A DNA stretch of 62,000 nt, taken from the NCBI GenBank assembly GCA_905221605.1, contig CAJNDS010000624.1, forward strand, positions 140,001 through 202,000. Reading direction: 5' to 3'. This DNA comes from Symbiodinium natans (Eukaryota; Sar; Dinophyceae; Suessiales; Symbiodiniaceae). How positions within the stretch are numbered: the first letter of the stretch is position 1; the number at the start of each line of letters is the position of its first letter. The position numbers and the translations under genes were made by a program. Below the pieces are notes generated by a model, which was not told the DNA's origin, searched no databases, and worked only from the letters and a program-made list of their open reading frames with translations. This document shows positions 22,873 to 32,059 of the stretch, one piece after another.

Positions 22873-23010
22873 TCAGAAACGAAGCCCCGCAGTTTTGTCA
22901 CAAGCAAGATCAGGCTCAAAGGCCTTCAGTAAATCAAAGCCCTCAACCAGCGGCCCAAAAACTGCGCAGACCCTCCCCGCCGAGCAGCGGATAGCAGCTG
23001 GCGATGACAG
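22873..23010 (-). CDS. Cyclophilin-like fragment, doubtful
   Basis: A minus frame contains VCAVFGPLVEGFDLLKAFE. This resembles the VFGKVVEGMDVV segment near the C-terminal half of cyclophilin peptidyl-prolyl isomerases. The conserved active-site parts of the family are not visible nearby. Another minus frame and a plus frame (22769-23107) are also open here, so this may be a decayed or coincidental match. Confidence 0.25.
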   Translation of the reverse strand: MSSPAAIRCSAGRVCAVFGPLVEGFDLLKAFEPDLACDKTAGLRF

Positions 23011-23664
23011 TTGTGTATCCCTTGCCCCGCGCCGAGGTGAGCATGTGCCTGAGTGGCGGGTTAGCATAGAACCGTGGACTTCACGCGAGATCCGATGGCA
23101 CGTCTGAGCTGCCAGGAGAGTTTGCGTGGCATGTGGCATACGGGTCCGTGTGGCCAGGAACTGTTGATTTCATGATTCTTGTCAAGCTCTGCCCCAAACC
23201 ATGCATTTGTCCGAAAACGTTCAAAGAATCAAACTTGGTTGCGCGGTGGAATCGAAAAACAATTGGCTAGGAGCCGAAGCTTCCCCCGTTGTCACGAGAG
23301 GACATGTGTGAGCGCGCATGTCTTTGCTGAGTTCAAATACTATTGATTGCCTCTGAGCCCGGAAGCCACGAAACCTGCATTGGTGCCAAACACCCATGGC
23401 CTGTACTTCTCTAAATTATGGTCCTTTTTTCGGGGTATCTTAAAAGATGGGGGCCGCCTTGTAATCAGGAACCCAAGAGCGACCATGTTTTCGAGAAGTG
23501 ACCACAGAGTGTTGGAGGCTCTTTCCAGTTTGTAGAGTGCAGGATTTGGAAATTCCCTGAACCCTATAAGCCCTAAGCCCTAACCCTTTTTGCTGTGGGC
23601 AGCAGGACTGAAGTTCCAGGGTCCCTGGACTCCACACTACGAGTTGGCTCCAAGCGCGAAAAGC

Positions 23665-23765
23665 CAATTCGAAAGCCTAACTAGGAAAGCAACAATACTA
23701 CATAATAGCACATAATGGCACAAGTCGAGAGCATAACTAGGAAAGCAACATTAGTACATATAGTA
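23665..23765. repeat. Direct repeat, about 64 bp apart
   Basis: The string TAACTAGGAAAGCAACA occurs at about 23680 and about 23744. It is followed by TAGTACACATAG-type AT-rich repeats to about 23815. Confidence 0.75.
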
Positions 23766-23869
23766 GTACACAATAGTATATAGTAGCACATAGTGTATAA
23801 TATCGTATAATCGTGTATTGAAGAGTCTTTCACAGTATGTAACAGTAGCCTTTGCCCCAAACCCCTCCA

Positions 23870-23990
23870 AACCGCCTAATGTAGTAAACAGGGGCCTGGA
23901 TAATTGGAATACGGTTTTGGGGGGCCAGTATAGTAGATTCATAAAGGGACCATCATCATAAGGGAATACGATTAGGAATCTATTCCGACC
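23870..23990. mobile_element. Dispersed short element, copy 2
   Basis: This segment aligns with the element at 7090-7185. Shared landmarks in order are GATAATTGGAATACGG versus ATAATTAGAATAGG, TTTTGGGGG, a TAGTATA block, AGGGAC, and AAGGGAATACGATTAG versus AAGGGAATACAATTAG. Confidence 0.55.
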
Positions 23991-24169
23991 CCTCCATATT
24001 GCCTTCAACCCAAGACCGCCCAGGGCACTGATTGAAGAGGGCCGAGGCCGGTCGGAACCAGCGGCAGGGTCGCTGCGTCCAGGCACCTCTAAAGAGACAC
24101 CAGGGGTCTGCCTTACATAGTTGCATACTCCCAACTAAATTGTATGACAAATGTAGCCCCTATATTCTA

Positions 24170-24190
24170 GAAACACACACACACACACAT
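24170..24190. repeat. (CA)n microsatellite
   Basis: About ten CA units. Confidence 0.85.
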
Positions 24191-24449
24191 GTACCTGTAC
24201 TATCCCTATACACCCACGTCGCCGCAAACATAGCCCCGATCATTGCTTGCCTGAGTGCCCCTTGTAAGGGTCTGTCGCAAGAATGGAATGGCGAGTTGCC
24301 TGAGTTTTCTAAGGACTTGGGGTTTATCTTCAAAAAGTATATTATTTTACTTCGAACATCCCCACCTTGCTCCTCGTTGAAAGGAAAGAGAGCAAATAAG
24401 ATGTTCAAACAAAGACACATTGATTCACATGCGCTTTTTTAGTTTTTGC

Positions 24450-25000
24450 TTGCAATTGGGGTTGGGCACTCCAGAAAGTCTCTGGGGTTGGCCGTTGGGC
24501 ACTCCAGGGAGTCTCTGGGTTGGGCAAGTAGTTTCTGGGGGTCTCTGGGTTTGGGCACTCCGGCATCTTCTGGGGTTGGGCACTCCAGCGTTTTTAGGGT
24601 GTCTGGGCTTGGGCTCTCCAGGAAGTCTCTGGCTTGGGCACTTCACAGAGTCTCTGGGGCACTCCAGCGCGGGCTGGGCACGGGAGACTCAGGGTATTGG
24701 GCACTGCAGGGAAACTCTGGGGTTGGCGCTCCAGGGAGGGCACTCCAGGAGTGTCTGGCATTGGGCACTCTGAGGTTGGACACTTTTCCAGGTCGGGCGC
24801 TCCAGTGAAACTCTCACGTTGGACGCCAGGGAGAGTCCGGGGTTGGGCACTCAGGAGTCTCTGCGTTGGCAGTCCAGGGAGACTCTAGGGTTGGGCACTC
24901 CAGAAAGGCCCACCGGGCACTCCCTGTCTGGGGCATTTCAGGGAGTCTCTCGGAGTAGACCGGGCGAGGAGAAGAGTTCCGGGCGAGGAGAAGAGTTGAG
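24450..25000. repeat. Degenerate minisatellite, about 26-bp unit
   Basis: The unit is approximately GGGTTGGGCACTCCAGGG plus AGTCTCTG, repeated with indels about 18-20 times. The array ends in two perfect copies of CCGGGCGAGGAGAAGAGTT at about 24960-24997. Open frames in all phases (GTPGSLW, GHSRESL) come from the repeat. Confidence 0.9.
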
Positions 25001-25362
25001 TTTAAAATCTAACAACCCCACACCGAAGGTGGGGAACCACACACCTTGATCACCTGTAACTCTGCTACCGCCTGGGTCGCATTCTCTCCTATAGCTGCAG
25101 GACGAGTAGCAAGCATAACCCCGCAAAACCTGTAAGCACACAAGAAACATTACAGAGTCCCAGGCGAACCCTAAAGGCCAACCCCCCCTCCCCCCGGTCT
25201 TGACGCCTCCGCCCCCAGAAAGTTCGGCGATCAAACCTGGGCGGAGCGTTTCTTTGTTTAGCGAGAGTTTTACAAAGGATTAGCAAAGGGCTGCATGCCT
25301 TTAAGAGTGGGGGGGCTGTCGAACCCAATGCAACCCTACGCCCTGCCCCTACCCTCTGCTTC

Positions 25363-25444
25363 TCAGCGGCTGTCACAGTGGTGGAAGGCCTTGTCGAAGT
25401 CCACCGCGTCCATAGCCTTGACCCGGAGTCCCCAGTACAGCAGC
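25363..25444 (-). CDS. Exon, unknown protein
   Basis: After an acceptor (AGCTAG before 25444) the minus strand reads LLYWGLRVKAMDAVDFDKAF and ends at TGA (25365-25363). A GC donor just before that stop (C then GCTGAG) would extend the gene into another exon. The function is not recognised. Confidence 0.55.
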
Positions 25445-25559
25445 CTAGCTAAAGCAAGGGAACCCGTGCTTCTTTGCATTGGGTTTATAGGGGAAGCTAA
25501 CCCTACCAGTAACAAACGAGAACAACGGTTCAACATGAGCTGAAGGTCTGAGAAACCTT

Positions 25560-26330
25560 TTGAGGCTTGTGCTTGCCTCCAAGCCCCCCAAAGAAACCCT
25601 AACCCCTCGAAACCCTCACACCTCCCATCTCCTTCAATGCCCTCGGAGCCCTCCCTGACAGCAGCTAGGCCCCGGGCTATGGCGGGACGATCCTGGGGAT
25701 GTGTTCGGCATTTGAGGCTGGAAGAGGTTTGGGATTCGGTGTTCTTACCCTTATACGATCAACCCCCAGTCCAAGGCTTCAAGAGAATGAACGAGTGATT
25801 GAAACGCATGAACGAAACGTACCGTGTGCTCACTCTTTGCTTCGCTTCTTCATTCGCTAATCATTAGTTTTCATTCACTTCACGGTAATAATAAGATAAC
25901 GGGCGCATTTACAACTAGTTTGCACCCCCCCCCCCAACAATAATACAGTTGTAGCCCCAATAAGATAGGTGGTGAAAGAATACTACGAATGTGTTCACTC
26001 AACTCTTAATAATACTCCACAAGCCTGTTATGAAAGGTCCCGTGTGGAGGGAACAACGGCAAGATTCCTAAACTAGTTCACTGGGAGTTTTGAACGCGAG
26101 GGGTTTCAGGATCGACCCCCCAAAATCCTACCAGAGACTCGCAACCGTTGCCCTTAAGCAAAGAACTCTCCCTCAAGGCATTGAAAGGCAAAAGCTTATA
26201 TAAGTTTAAACTTGAGAAGATTATGCCACAAAACCTGAAAGCCCCAAAAAGTTCAAGTTCGGGTCTATGGGCTGTGGAAGTCAGGGGGATCATGGTTGCA
26301 TCATTGGGCACAAAAAAAAGAGAACTAAGG
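25560..26330. other. No gene seen
   Basis: There is a C-run at about 25927-25936 and two ATGAACGA direct repeats near 25786-25817. Only short frames occur. Confidence 0.35.
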
Positions 26331-26345
26331 AACCTGTCTCTGAAC

Positions 26346-26450
26346 TGAAGCGGGAAAGGCACGAACTGGAGGTGGTTCCCCAGCTCGTGGCCCTCCTTGA
26401 CGGCCCGCTGCAGCAGCGTGCGGTAGCCTCAATTGCGGCGCTGTCTCAGG
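26346..26450 (+). CDS. Armadillo-repeat-like exon
   Basis: The plus frame reads VVPQLVALLDGPLQQRAVAS, then IAALSQG. This fits an armadillo repeat (hydrophobic positions, LVxLL, small residues in the third helix). A donor (GTGCAA) follows at 26451. Other exons of this gene were not found. Armadillo repeats are protein-binding superhelices. Confidence 0.5.
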
Positions 26451-26822
26451 GTGCAAAATTTTGTGGGCTTCACAAGGAGCCCAAGTCCCACCTCCACAAA
26501 CTCCAAACGGAAATCCCAAGACTGGAGGCCTATGCGTTTACAGGCGGCTTGAGGGTTTCTGCGGGCTTGAGGGTTTCCAGGGCTTGCAGAATCCCCAGAA
26601 GCCCTGAAAATTAATCCTGCCCGCGGCACGCTTCCGCAATGCTGCCGGCGGCCCACCTTGCACGTGGCGGCTCGAGGTCAGGGCGAAGGAAGTTGAGGGG
26701 CTTTGTAGGGGCTTAGAGGCTCCCCCTGGAAGTACCCGAAATCTCGCACAAGAGCTACTTGAAGGCCTGCCTTGTTCTGGCGGTAAATCGAAGCCAGACA
26801 TGATCATCAAGGTAGCTTTGAC

Positions 26823-27240
26823 CTGGACAACATGACAGGTGTCACCGACCCTCTCTTTGCAAGTTCAGCTGCATGGTTCACTGGTTCTCCTTTGGTCTCC
26901 TTGGCACCCTCTTTGCAACAGGTCCATGTGGTCCATGCCCCTAAGGGGTAGCCTCACACGCAAAGGGTGGGCCTTGTTCTTCTTGAGCACATCGAGGATT
27001 TCCTGACGCTGGTGCCACAGTGCGACGTTTCATGTGTCCGGCCCGGGCCCTACAAAGAGACCTCTGATGAGACTCTGCTACAAAAACCCTACTACGCGGA
27101 TGAGGGTGTTTAGAACGCTGTGGGCGTTGAAGCGCAAGCGCCTCCAGCTGGGACGGCTTGTCCAGCAGCGGCACGTCGTCAATGGTGAGGGCGCAGCGTG
27201 GCTCACTCAGCTGGTATCGCCACAGAACCTGCTGGCTGAC
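26823..27240 (-). CDS. Three-exon gene segment, unknown protein
   Basis: Exon a (about 27236-27120) reads QQVLWRYQLSEPRCALTIDD, then LLDKPSQLEALALQR. Exon b is 27002-26958: exactly 15 codons, phase 0 on both sides, acceptor CGTCAG and donor GTGAGG, reading EILDVLKKNKAHPLR. Exon c (26940-26823) reads CKEGAKETKGEPVNHAAELA and ends at donor GTCAAA. All are in the same direction with short introns. The family is not recognised. A start codon was not identified. Confidence 0.6.
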
Positions 27241-27607
27241 CCTATACCCTAAACCCCTTAGACCCATTCTAAACAAGACTCGATCGGAAGATCAAAAAAC
27301 CCTCTCCTCTAAATTGTGGTCTCTATCGTGTGCCCGTGTTGTTCTTTGGCCCCTTGTGTCTGGGACTCTATGAAAACAGGATAGTTTGTACGCTTCCTCT
27401 GGGCACAGTATGTTGTGGCATTTAGAGACAAGAGAGTGCTGCCGTGGATCGGGTGGGACCACAGGCTGTGCACATCTGCAAGCTTGTTTGAACGGAAGCT
27501 CGAAAACAAAGAATTGACACTTCCATGCTGGTACTGAAAGCACGTTCCATGGGCCAAGGCTGTGCCGTTCTCCATTGTCATTGCGCACCTAAGGGTCCAT
27601 GTGTCTC

Positions 27608-27678
27608 GGTTGTATATATGCATATATATATATATACATACATACATACATACATACATACATACATACATACATACA

Positions 27679-27709
<31 letters not shown>

Positions 27710-27710
27710 G
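27608..27710. repeat. (TA)n and (CATA)n microsatellite
   Basis: TATATATATA is followed by about 20 CATA/TACA tetranucleotide units. IHTY and MYVC frames are repeat artefacts. Confidence 0.95.
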
Positions 27711-28052
27711 TTGGGCCTCTGTATACACCCTGCACACACCGAAATGTTACCTGATTGTTATACCCTGAAAAAAAACAACATGAGCCTACCAGCCCCAAAT
27801 CGGAGGCGTCGTTCAATGCCGGGCGACATCCGACGGGCAAAGTCGCGACACCTAAGTCAGAGTTGCAGAGTCCTGCATGTGTACTGCCCGTGACACTCAA
27901 CGAATTGTACACAACACGAGGGTGCTGAGAGCAGTTTGCCTCCGCAACCTTTCCTGATTGATACGGCGGCGGGATTAGTGAACCATTGGTTGAGAAGCGC
28001 GCCAGGCAATTCGTTGACCACAGGCAATCCCAGCAATACGTTTAGAGAAGTA

Positions 28053-28259
28053 TCACCTCCAACCCCGAGCCGAACCGAACAGAAAAGCAACATCCAGCAC
28101 CGTACCATATCGAACCATGCCCTCCATCACAACTGTAACTGCTTTTTTTGTGTTATCATCTATGTATACATGGACATGAAATTTCATCATCTGCCCACCC
28201 TCCCAAGGTCGGCGAGAGACGAGGTCCACAGACCAGTCGTGAAGAACGTAGGCCTCCTC
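28053..28259 (-). CDS. Long exon, unknown protein
   Basis: After an acceptor (CCAAG at 28263-28260) the minus strand is open for about 67 codons, starting EEAYVLHDWSVDLVSRRPWE and continuing KFHVHVYIDDNTKKAVTV. It ends at a donor-like GTGATA at about 28057 or the overlapping TGA. It may be a downstream exon of the ubiquitin-like gene at 28617-29323 or a separate gene. Confidence 0.6.
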   Translation of the reverse strand, partial: EEAYVLHDWSVDLVSRRPWEGGQMMKFHVHVYIDDNTKKAVTVVMEGMVRYGTVLDVAFLFGSARGWR

Positions 28260-28499
28260 CTTGGCAAGGAGGAGACAATCAGGTCATGATCGTCATCAAG
28301 TGATAGTAATCATCACAGGTCACATCATATTCTGAACTTCTGGACGCTTGCGTGACAGCGCACGCATTGGGAAGATTTTGGGCGCAGGGCCGAGGGTGAA
28401 GGAGACAAGCGCGGGAAAAAGAGACATACGATCTGTAGAGAACACATACCACGACTGACAAGATGTTGCACTTTGACACGACTTCCACTCTAAACCCGA

Positions 28500-28616
28500 T
28501 AAACCCTAAACCCTTAATCCCAAAATCCCAAAATCCATAAACCCTAAATCCCTTCATCCCCAAGTCCCTGCATCCATAAACCCTAAATCCCTTAAGTCCC
28601 CCAAGTCCCTCCATGC
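28500..28616. repeat. Degenerate telomere-like intron sequence
   Basis: In gene orientation the intron starts GCATGG and continues with units such as GGGACTTGGGGATGAAGG and GGGATTTAGGGTTTATGG. Confidence 0.7.
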
Positions 28617-29323
28617 CTTTTGCAGTGAGACCAAGGCCAGGTCAGCAGTTCCTTCTGCTGCCAAAGGCAGCCGCAGCTGGAGCTCCGAGGCGCTCGCATA
28701 GGTGCCCCTGAACTCCGCGTCAAGTGGGGGCAGATGGTCGAAGTAGCCCTTGCGGTCCGAGTCAGAAATCGCAAGCCTCAGATCCTGGCCGTTTGCGACG
28801 CAAGTGCCGGTGTACTTCTGATCCCAGGCAGCTCCTGCTTCGTACGGGTCAGGCTCGTCGTCTTCGTCATCTCTGTCTTTGGTCTCCCGGATCGCAATGC
28901 GGAAGGCGCCGTCGCTCTGAAACTCAGCCGTCACGTCAACCGTGGTGTGACCTTCCTCGTACATGCTCTTCGAGGAGACCGTAAAGCAGCCGCTTGGCAA
29001 AGACGACATGACCAGTGTCAAGCCCGAGCTGGTCTCGGCAAGCCTCTCGTCATCCTTGAGCACGGTGCCGCCATGGAGCCTATACTCCCCTTAGAACCTT
29101 AATACAAATAATCTTTTAAATATCCTCTTGGGTGTTTTATATAAACAAGAATAAAAAATAACTCCCAAGGGGGATATAGGAGCAATGTCATCCGAGCAGG
29201 GCTTTCACCGACTGCTTCTTGCAGCTGCTCCTTCAGGGCCCGGACGGTTCCCTCCTCACTGAAGTCCACTTCAATCTCTCGGCCACCGGGCGTGCAAACG
29301 ACCACCTTTCGTAACTCTGCCAT
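28617..29323 (-). CDS. Ubiquitin-like domain protein, two exons recovered
   Basis: Exon 1 is 29323-29184 and exon 2 is 29079-28617, together 603 bases or 201 codons in one frame. Exon 1 starts at an ATG (MAELRKVVVCTPGG) and covers most of an ubiquitin-like fold (EEGTVRALKEQLQEAVGESP). Joining the exons gives ARMTLLHGGTVLKDDERLAE across the junction, which matches the expected end of such a fold. Exon 2 continues with a beta-rich region (HTTVDVTAEFQSDGAFRIAI) and an acidic loop (DRDDEDDEPD). The end is a GC donor (AAAG then GCATGG), so more exons should follow downstream. The 104-base intron is described separately. The role is unknown. Ubiquitin-like heads of this type are common in dinoflagellate proteins. 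Confidence 0.88.
29080..29183 (-). mobile_element. Introner-like GC-AG intron with TIRs and target duplication
   Basis: The intron starts GCTCC and is followed after its AG by another GCTCC (plus strand GGAGC at 29179-29183 and 29075-29079). Its ends are inverted repeats, CTATACTCCCCTTAG against CTATATCCCCCTTGG, 12 of 15 matching. One copy of the direct repeat acts as the GC donor and the other starts the next exon. Removing the element with one repeat copy restores the ubiquitin-like frame exactly. Confidence 0.85.
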
Positions 29324-29589
29324 GTGTGAAGCTCCACGTTGGCGTCGCTCCTATAGTGCGGAAACCGCATGGGGCGGTTTCTAGCGCTCCTTTTTGTGTT
29401 CGAGCCGGCATGTGCATCATGCAGGAACCGATGAATCCCTAAAGCCTGAACACCAACCCTTAAAAGGGGACCTTTAAAGGGGAACCGGAAAAGACCTCAT
29501 GTAGGTCCGTGCCTCGCCCAACCTCCTAATAAACCTGAGCAGTGTTAGCAGTTAGCACAACGAAAAGCTTGCGTGGCTTGGGGTTCAGG

Positions 29590-29760
29590 AAACCTAAACC
29601 CTAAACCCTAAGCCGTAAACCCGGCAAACCCTAAACCCTATACGCTAAACCCTATAGAAGAGGACCAGAGCTCCATCCTAAACCAGCCCGGCGCCTAAAC
29701 CCTGAGAACGCCTACTAGGAGTAGCACGGTTAGGGTCTGGGGTTTAGGGTGAATAAGAAC
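29590..29760. repeat. Scattered CCCTAAA/TTTAGGG tracts
   Basis: Degenerate telomere-like tracts occur in both orientations, with no gene between 29330 and 29870. Confidence 0.7.
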
Positions 29761-29875
29761 CCTTGTTCGCAAAGTCCTATAAGCCTAAGACCCGCAGCAC
29801 TCCAGAAATCCAAGCGTACAAGAGGATTTTTCAGGGGCCCTTACATTAACCCCTAAAAGGATCCCTCAAAGCGAC

Positions 29876-29935
29876 CCATGCTAGTAATGCTAGTCATGCT
29901 AGCAAAGCTAGTCATGCTAGTAATCCTAGTAACAC
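29876..29935. repeat. Period-9 CTAGT array
   Basis: Six 9-bp units of the form ATGCTAGTA/C occur in tandem. Related CTAGTA strings continue to about 30010. Confidence 0.8.
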
Positions 29936-30030
29936 TATTTACTCATCGTACGAGTAATACTAATAATCCTAGTTCGTAATCCTACTAATGCTAGTAGTAC
30001 TAGCAACTAGTAGTACTAAAGGGAATACCA

Positions 30031-30367
30031 CTAGTGCTGGTACTCCATGAAGGCCAGCAGCCAGCAGAACGCACAGAAGAAGTGCGAGGACCCACAAAGT
30101 CCCAGACCTGGCAAAGGGGCTTTAGAGGCCTGGGTGCTGGATCATGGGGGAGCCCTGTAGCAGGCCAAGCCAAAGTCAGGAGATTCAACCCGAAACCCCC
30201 GTAATCCCCCCTGTGCGTTCTACACCTTCTTTGAAAAACCCCCAAAACTCCTAGACACCCTGCTTCGGGCGGGACGTGCCTGCGAGCAGCCCACAGCAGC
30301 GTGGCCAGACCCAGCAAAAGACCTCGGACAGCTCAAGGGGCAACGTGGGCAACTCCCGGATATCCAT
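30031..30367 (-). CDS. Small two-exon membrane-like protein, 54 aa
   Basis: Exon 1 (30367-30280) begins with an ATG, MDIRELPTLPLELSEVF, and ends at a GC donor (G then GCACG). Exon 2 (30107-30031) follows a CAG acceptor and ends in TAG. The phases fit: one base from exon 1 plus two from exon 2 form a Gly codon. The product has two Cys-rich hydrophobic parts (FCWVWPRCCGLLA and SSHFFCAFCWLLAFMEYQ). The ATG sits directly beside a telomere-like tract. No family is recognised. Confidence 0.55.
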
Positions 30368-30374
30368 AAGGGTT

Positions 30375-31560
30375 TAGGGTTTAGGGTTCAGGCCCCTTCT
30401 TCAGCGTTGCAGGGATTCCAGGGTCAAGGATTCTAGGAAAGAGGGCTGCTTGGGGGGGAGCTGCATAGCCATGTGGGGGTGGTCTCTGAGAATCTTTCTT
30501 GAAGCTGAGGGCGCAGCTGAACCCCACAACTCCTCAAACCAACAAGGCCCTGCAGGCCCTAAAGCCCCAAAGCCCCCAAAAACCTAAAACCCAACAGCTC
30601 CAAGTCCAAAACCCTAAACCCTAAACCCTAAACCCCAAACACCAAAAATCACAAGGCACCCAGCACCGCCCGCCGCGCTGTCGGAGACGCGGCCGCGGCG
30701 GCGGTGACGCCGCGGACAGTTTTCATGGCTCTGCTGGGGCTTGCGGTCTTAATGGGGTCTTAGGAGGATTGGGGGGGGGGGAGGGCCTCTCCGGGCTTGT
30801 GGAGCCTTCGGGTTGTAGGTGTGGGAGGGGGGGGGGGGGCGGTTGAGTCAAGCTGAGTTCCTTGAGGGCTTTAGGATGTCTGGAGGTTTGGAAGGCCTTG
30901 GTCTGCGATTCAGGTCTTGGGGTTCAGGATTTGGCTACCCGGTGGCCTCGTGAGCCAGGCATGTTTCAAGGTGCTGTGAGGAACTGCCCGCAAAGGACCC
31001 TGTCTATGAACCCCAGCCCTGAACCAGAAAATAGTCAGACCTGAACACTGACTATGATAATCTACAAGCCCCCTCCCCCCAGCCATTCGGGCACTCTAAA
31101 CGTTAAACTTAAACCCAAAAGCCCCACGTGGTGCCCTCCTCGGGGTTTGGAATAACGTTGGTGGGGCTTCAGGGCATGCAGCCCCTCTCACCCATACATC
31201 CAATCCGTAAGCAGGAGAGATGACTTAAAGCAACATTCGACCCCCCAAGCCCCTCCCGAACGGGCCTCACTGCGGTAGCCTCGCAAGGAGATGACTAAAC
31301 TCGGGGTCACAAGGATTGCTAGAGAGAGGGGCGGTTTTCCTGAAATGGCGTGGTTGAGGGCTTACGGGTCAACTGCTTTCCTAAGCTGCCAAAAAGAAAC
31401 CGGTTCATCGTTTTCAAGGTAAGGGTGACGGGTTTAGGGGACCGGAGTTTGGTGCAACCCTCATGTGGCCCTTGCTGCTGCGATTGGACAAAAACAAAAC
31501 AACTTCACCTCTTAACCTCGGCCTAAAAATCTCTAAGAACCCTAAAGCCCTGCCGAGGGC
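30375..31560. other. Mostly non-coding, G-runs and telomere-like tracts
   Basis: There are CCCTAAA tracts at about 30605-30635 and G-runs at about 30768-30780 and 30826-30838. A short plus stretch at 30659-30740 (RAVGDAAAAAVTPRTVFMAL) could be a small exon but has no verified borders. Confidence 0.4.
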
Positions 31561-31579
31561 AAGAAACCCGAAGTTGAGT

Positions 31580-32047
31580 TCACGGAGCTTCGGTGAGGAG
31601 GCGGCCGAGCTTCACGGAGGCGGCGTGAACTGCCATCGCACCTCCCAGCTGGACGGTTGCGGGTGTAGTGGCTTTGCGTAGGCTTGCCGTCTTGGGGGGT
31701 CTGATCTAACGTCATCGGCTATGGTAGAGACCAAGGAAAGGCAATTTAGATCGCCAACCCCCCCCCCTACACTCGGGGTCTTTAACGCCTCACAGCTGCG
31801 AGAACGGTGCTTCCCTTCAGACCTTCTGACATCTTCGCGACAACGGGGAACCCGGTGTTGCTGTTGGAAATACCCTCAAGCTAAACAAGCCTCGATTCCA
31901 GGCAACACCTCAAGACCTCAAACCCGAAATCGCCATGTGAAGCGGCAACAGAACCTGGCCTCCGGCACCGGGTATTTGAGCTTCGAGGTCGTCCACCTCT
32001 TCGCTGTTTCGCTCAAGGAAGGTCTTTTCGGAATTCAGGGCGTAGCC
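31580..32047 (-). CDS. Three phase-0 exons of one gene, C-terminal part
   Basis: The exons are 32047-31955 (31 codons), 31874-31794 (27 codons) and 31648-31580 (22 codons plus TGA). All junctions fall between codons. Acceptors are GGCAG, TTGAG and CCAG; donors are GTTCTG and GTGAGG, so both introns (80 and 145 bases) are GT-AG. Exon sequences begin GYALNSEKTFLERNSEEVDD, GISNSNTGFPVVAKMSEGLK and LGGAMAVHAASVKLGRLLTE. The N-terminal exons were not found upstream. The residue pattern is that of a soluble protein with an acidic first part. I do not recognise the family. It is one of the best-supported exon chains in the window. Confidence 0.75.
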
Positions 32048-32059
32048 CTGCCTTCAGCC

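Noticed and set aside
22769-23107. 112-codon plus frame as a gene
   Set aside because: Three frames on two strands are open. The only family-like string is on the minus strand and is itself weak.
24420-24888. Several overlapping plus frames of 75-120 codons
   Set aside because: All lie in the 26-bp minisatellite.
27309-27912. Frames with IHTY and MYVC repeats
   Set aside because: They translate the CATA microsatellite.
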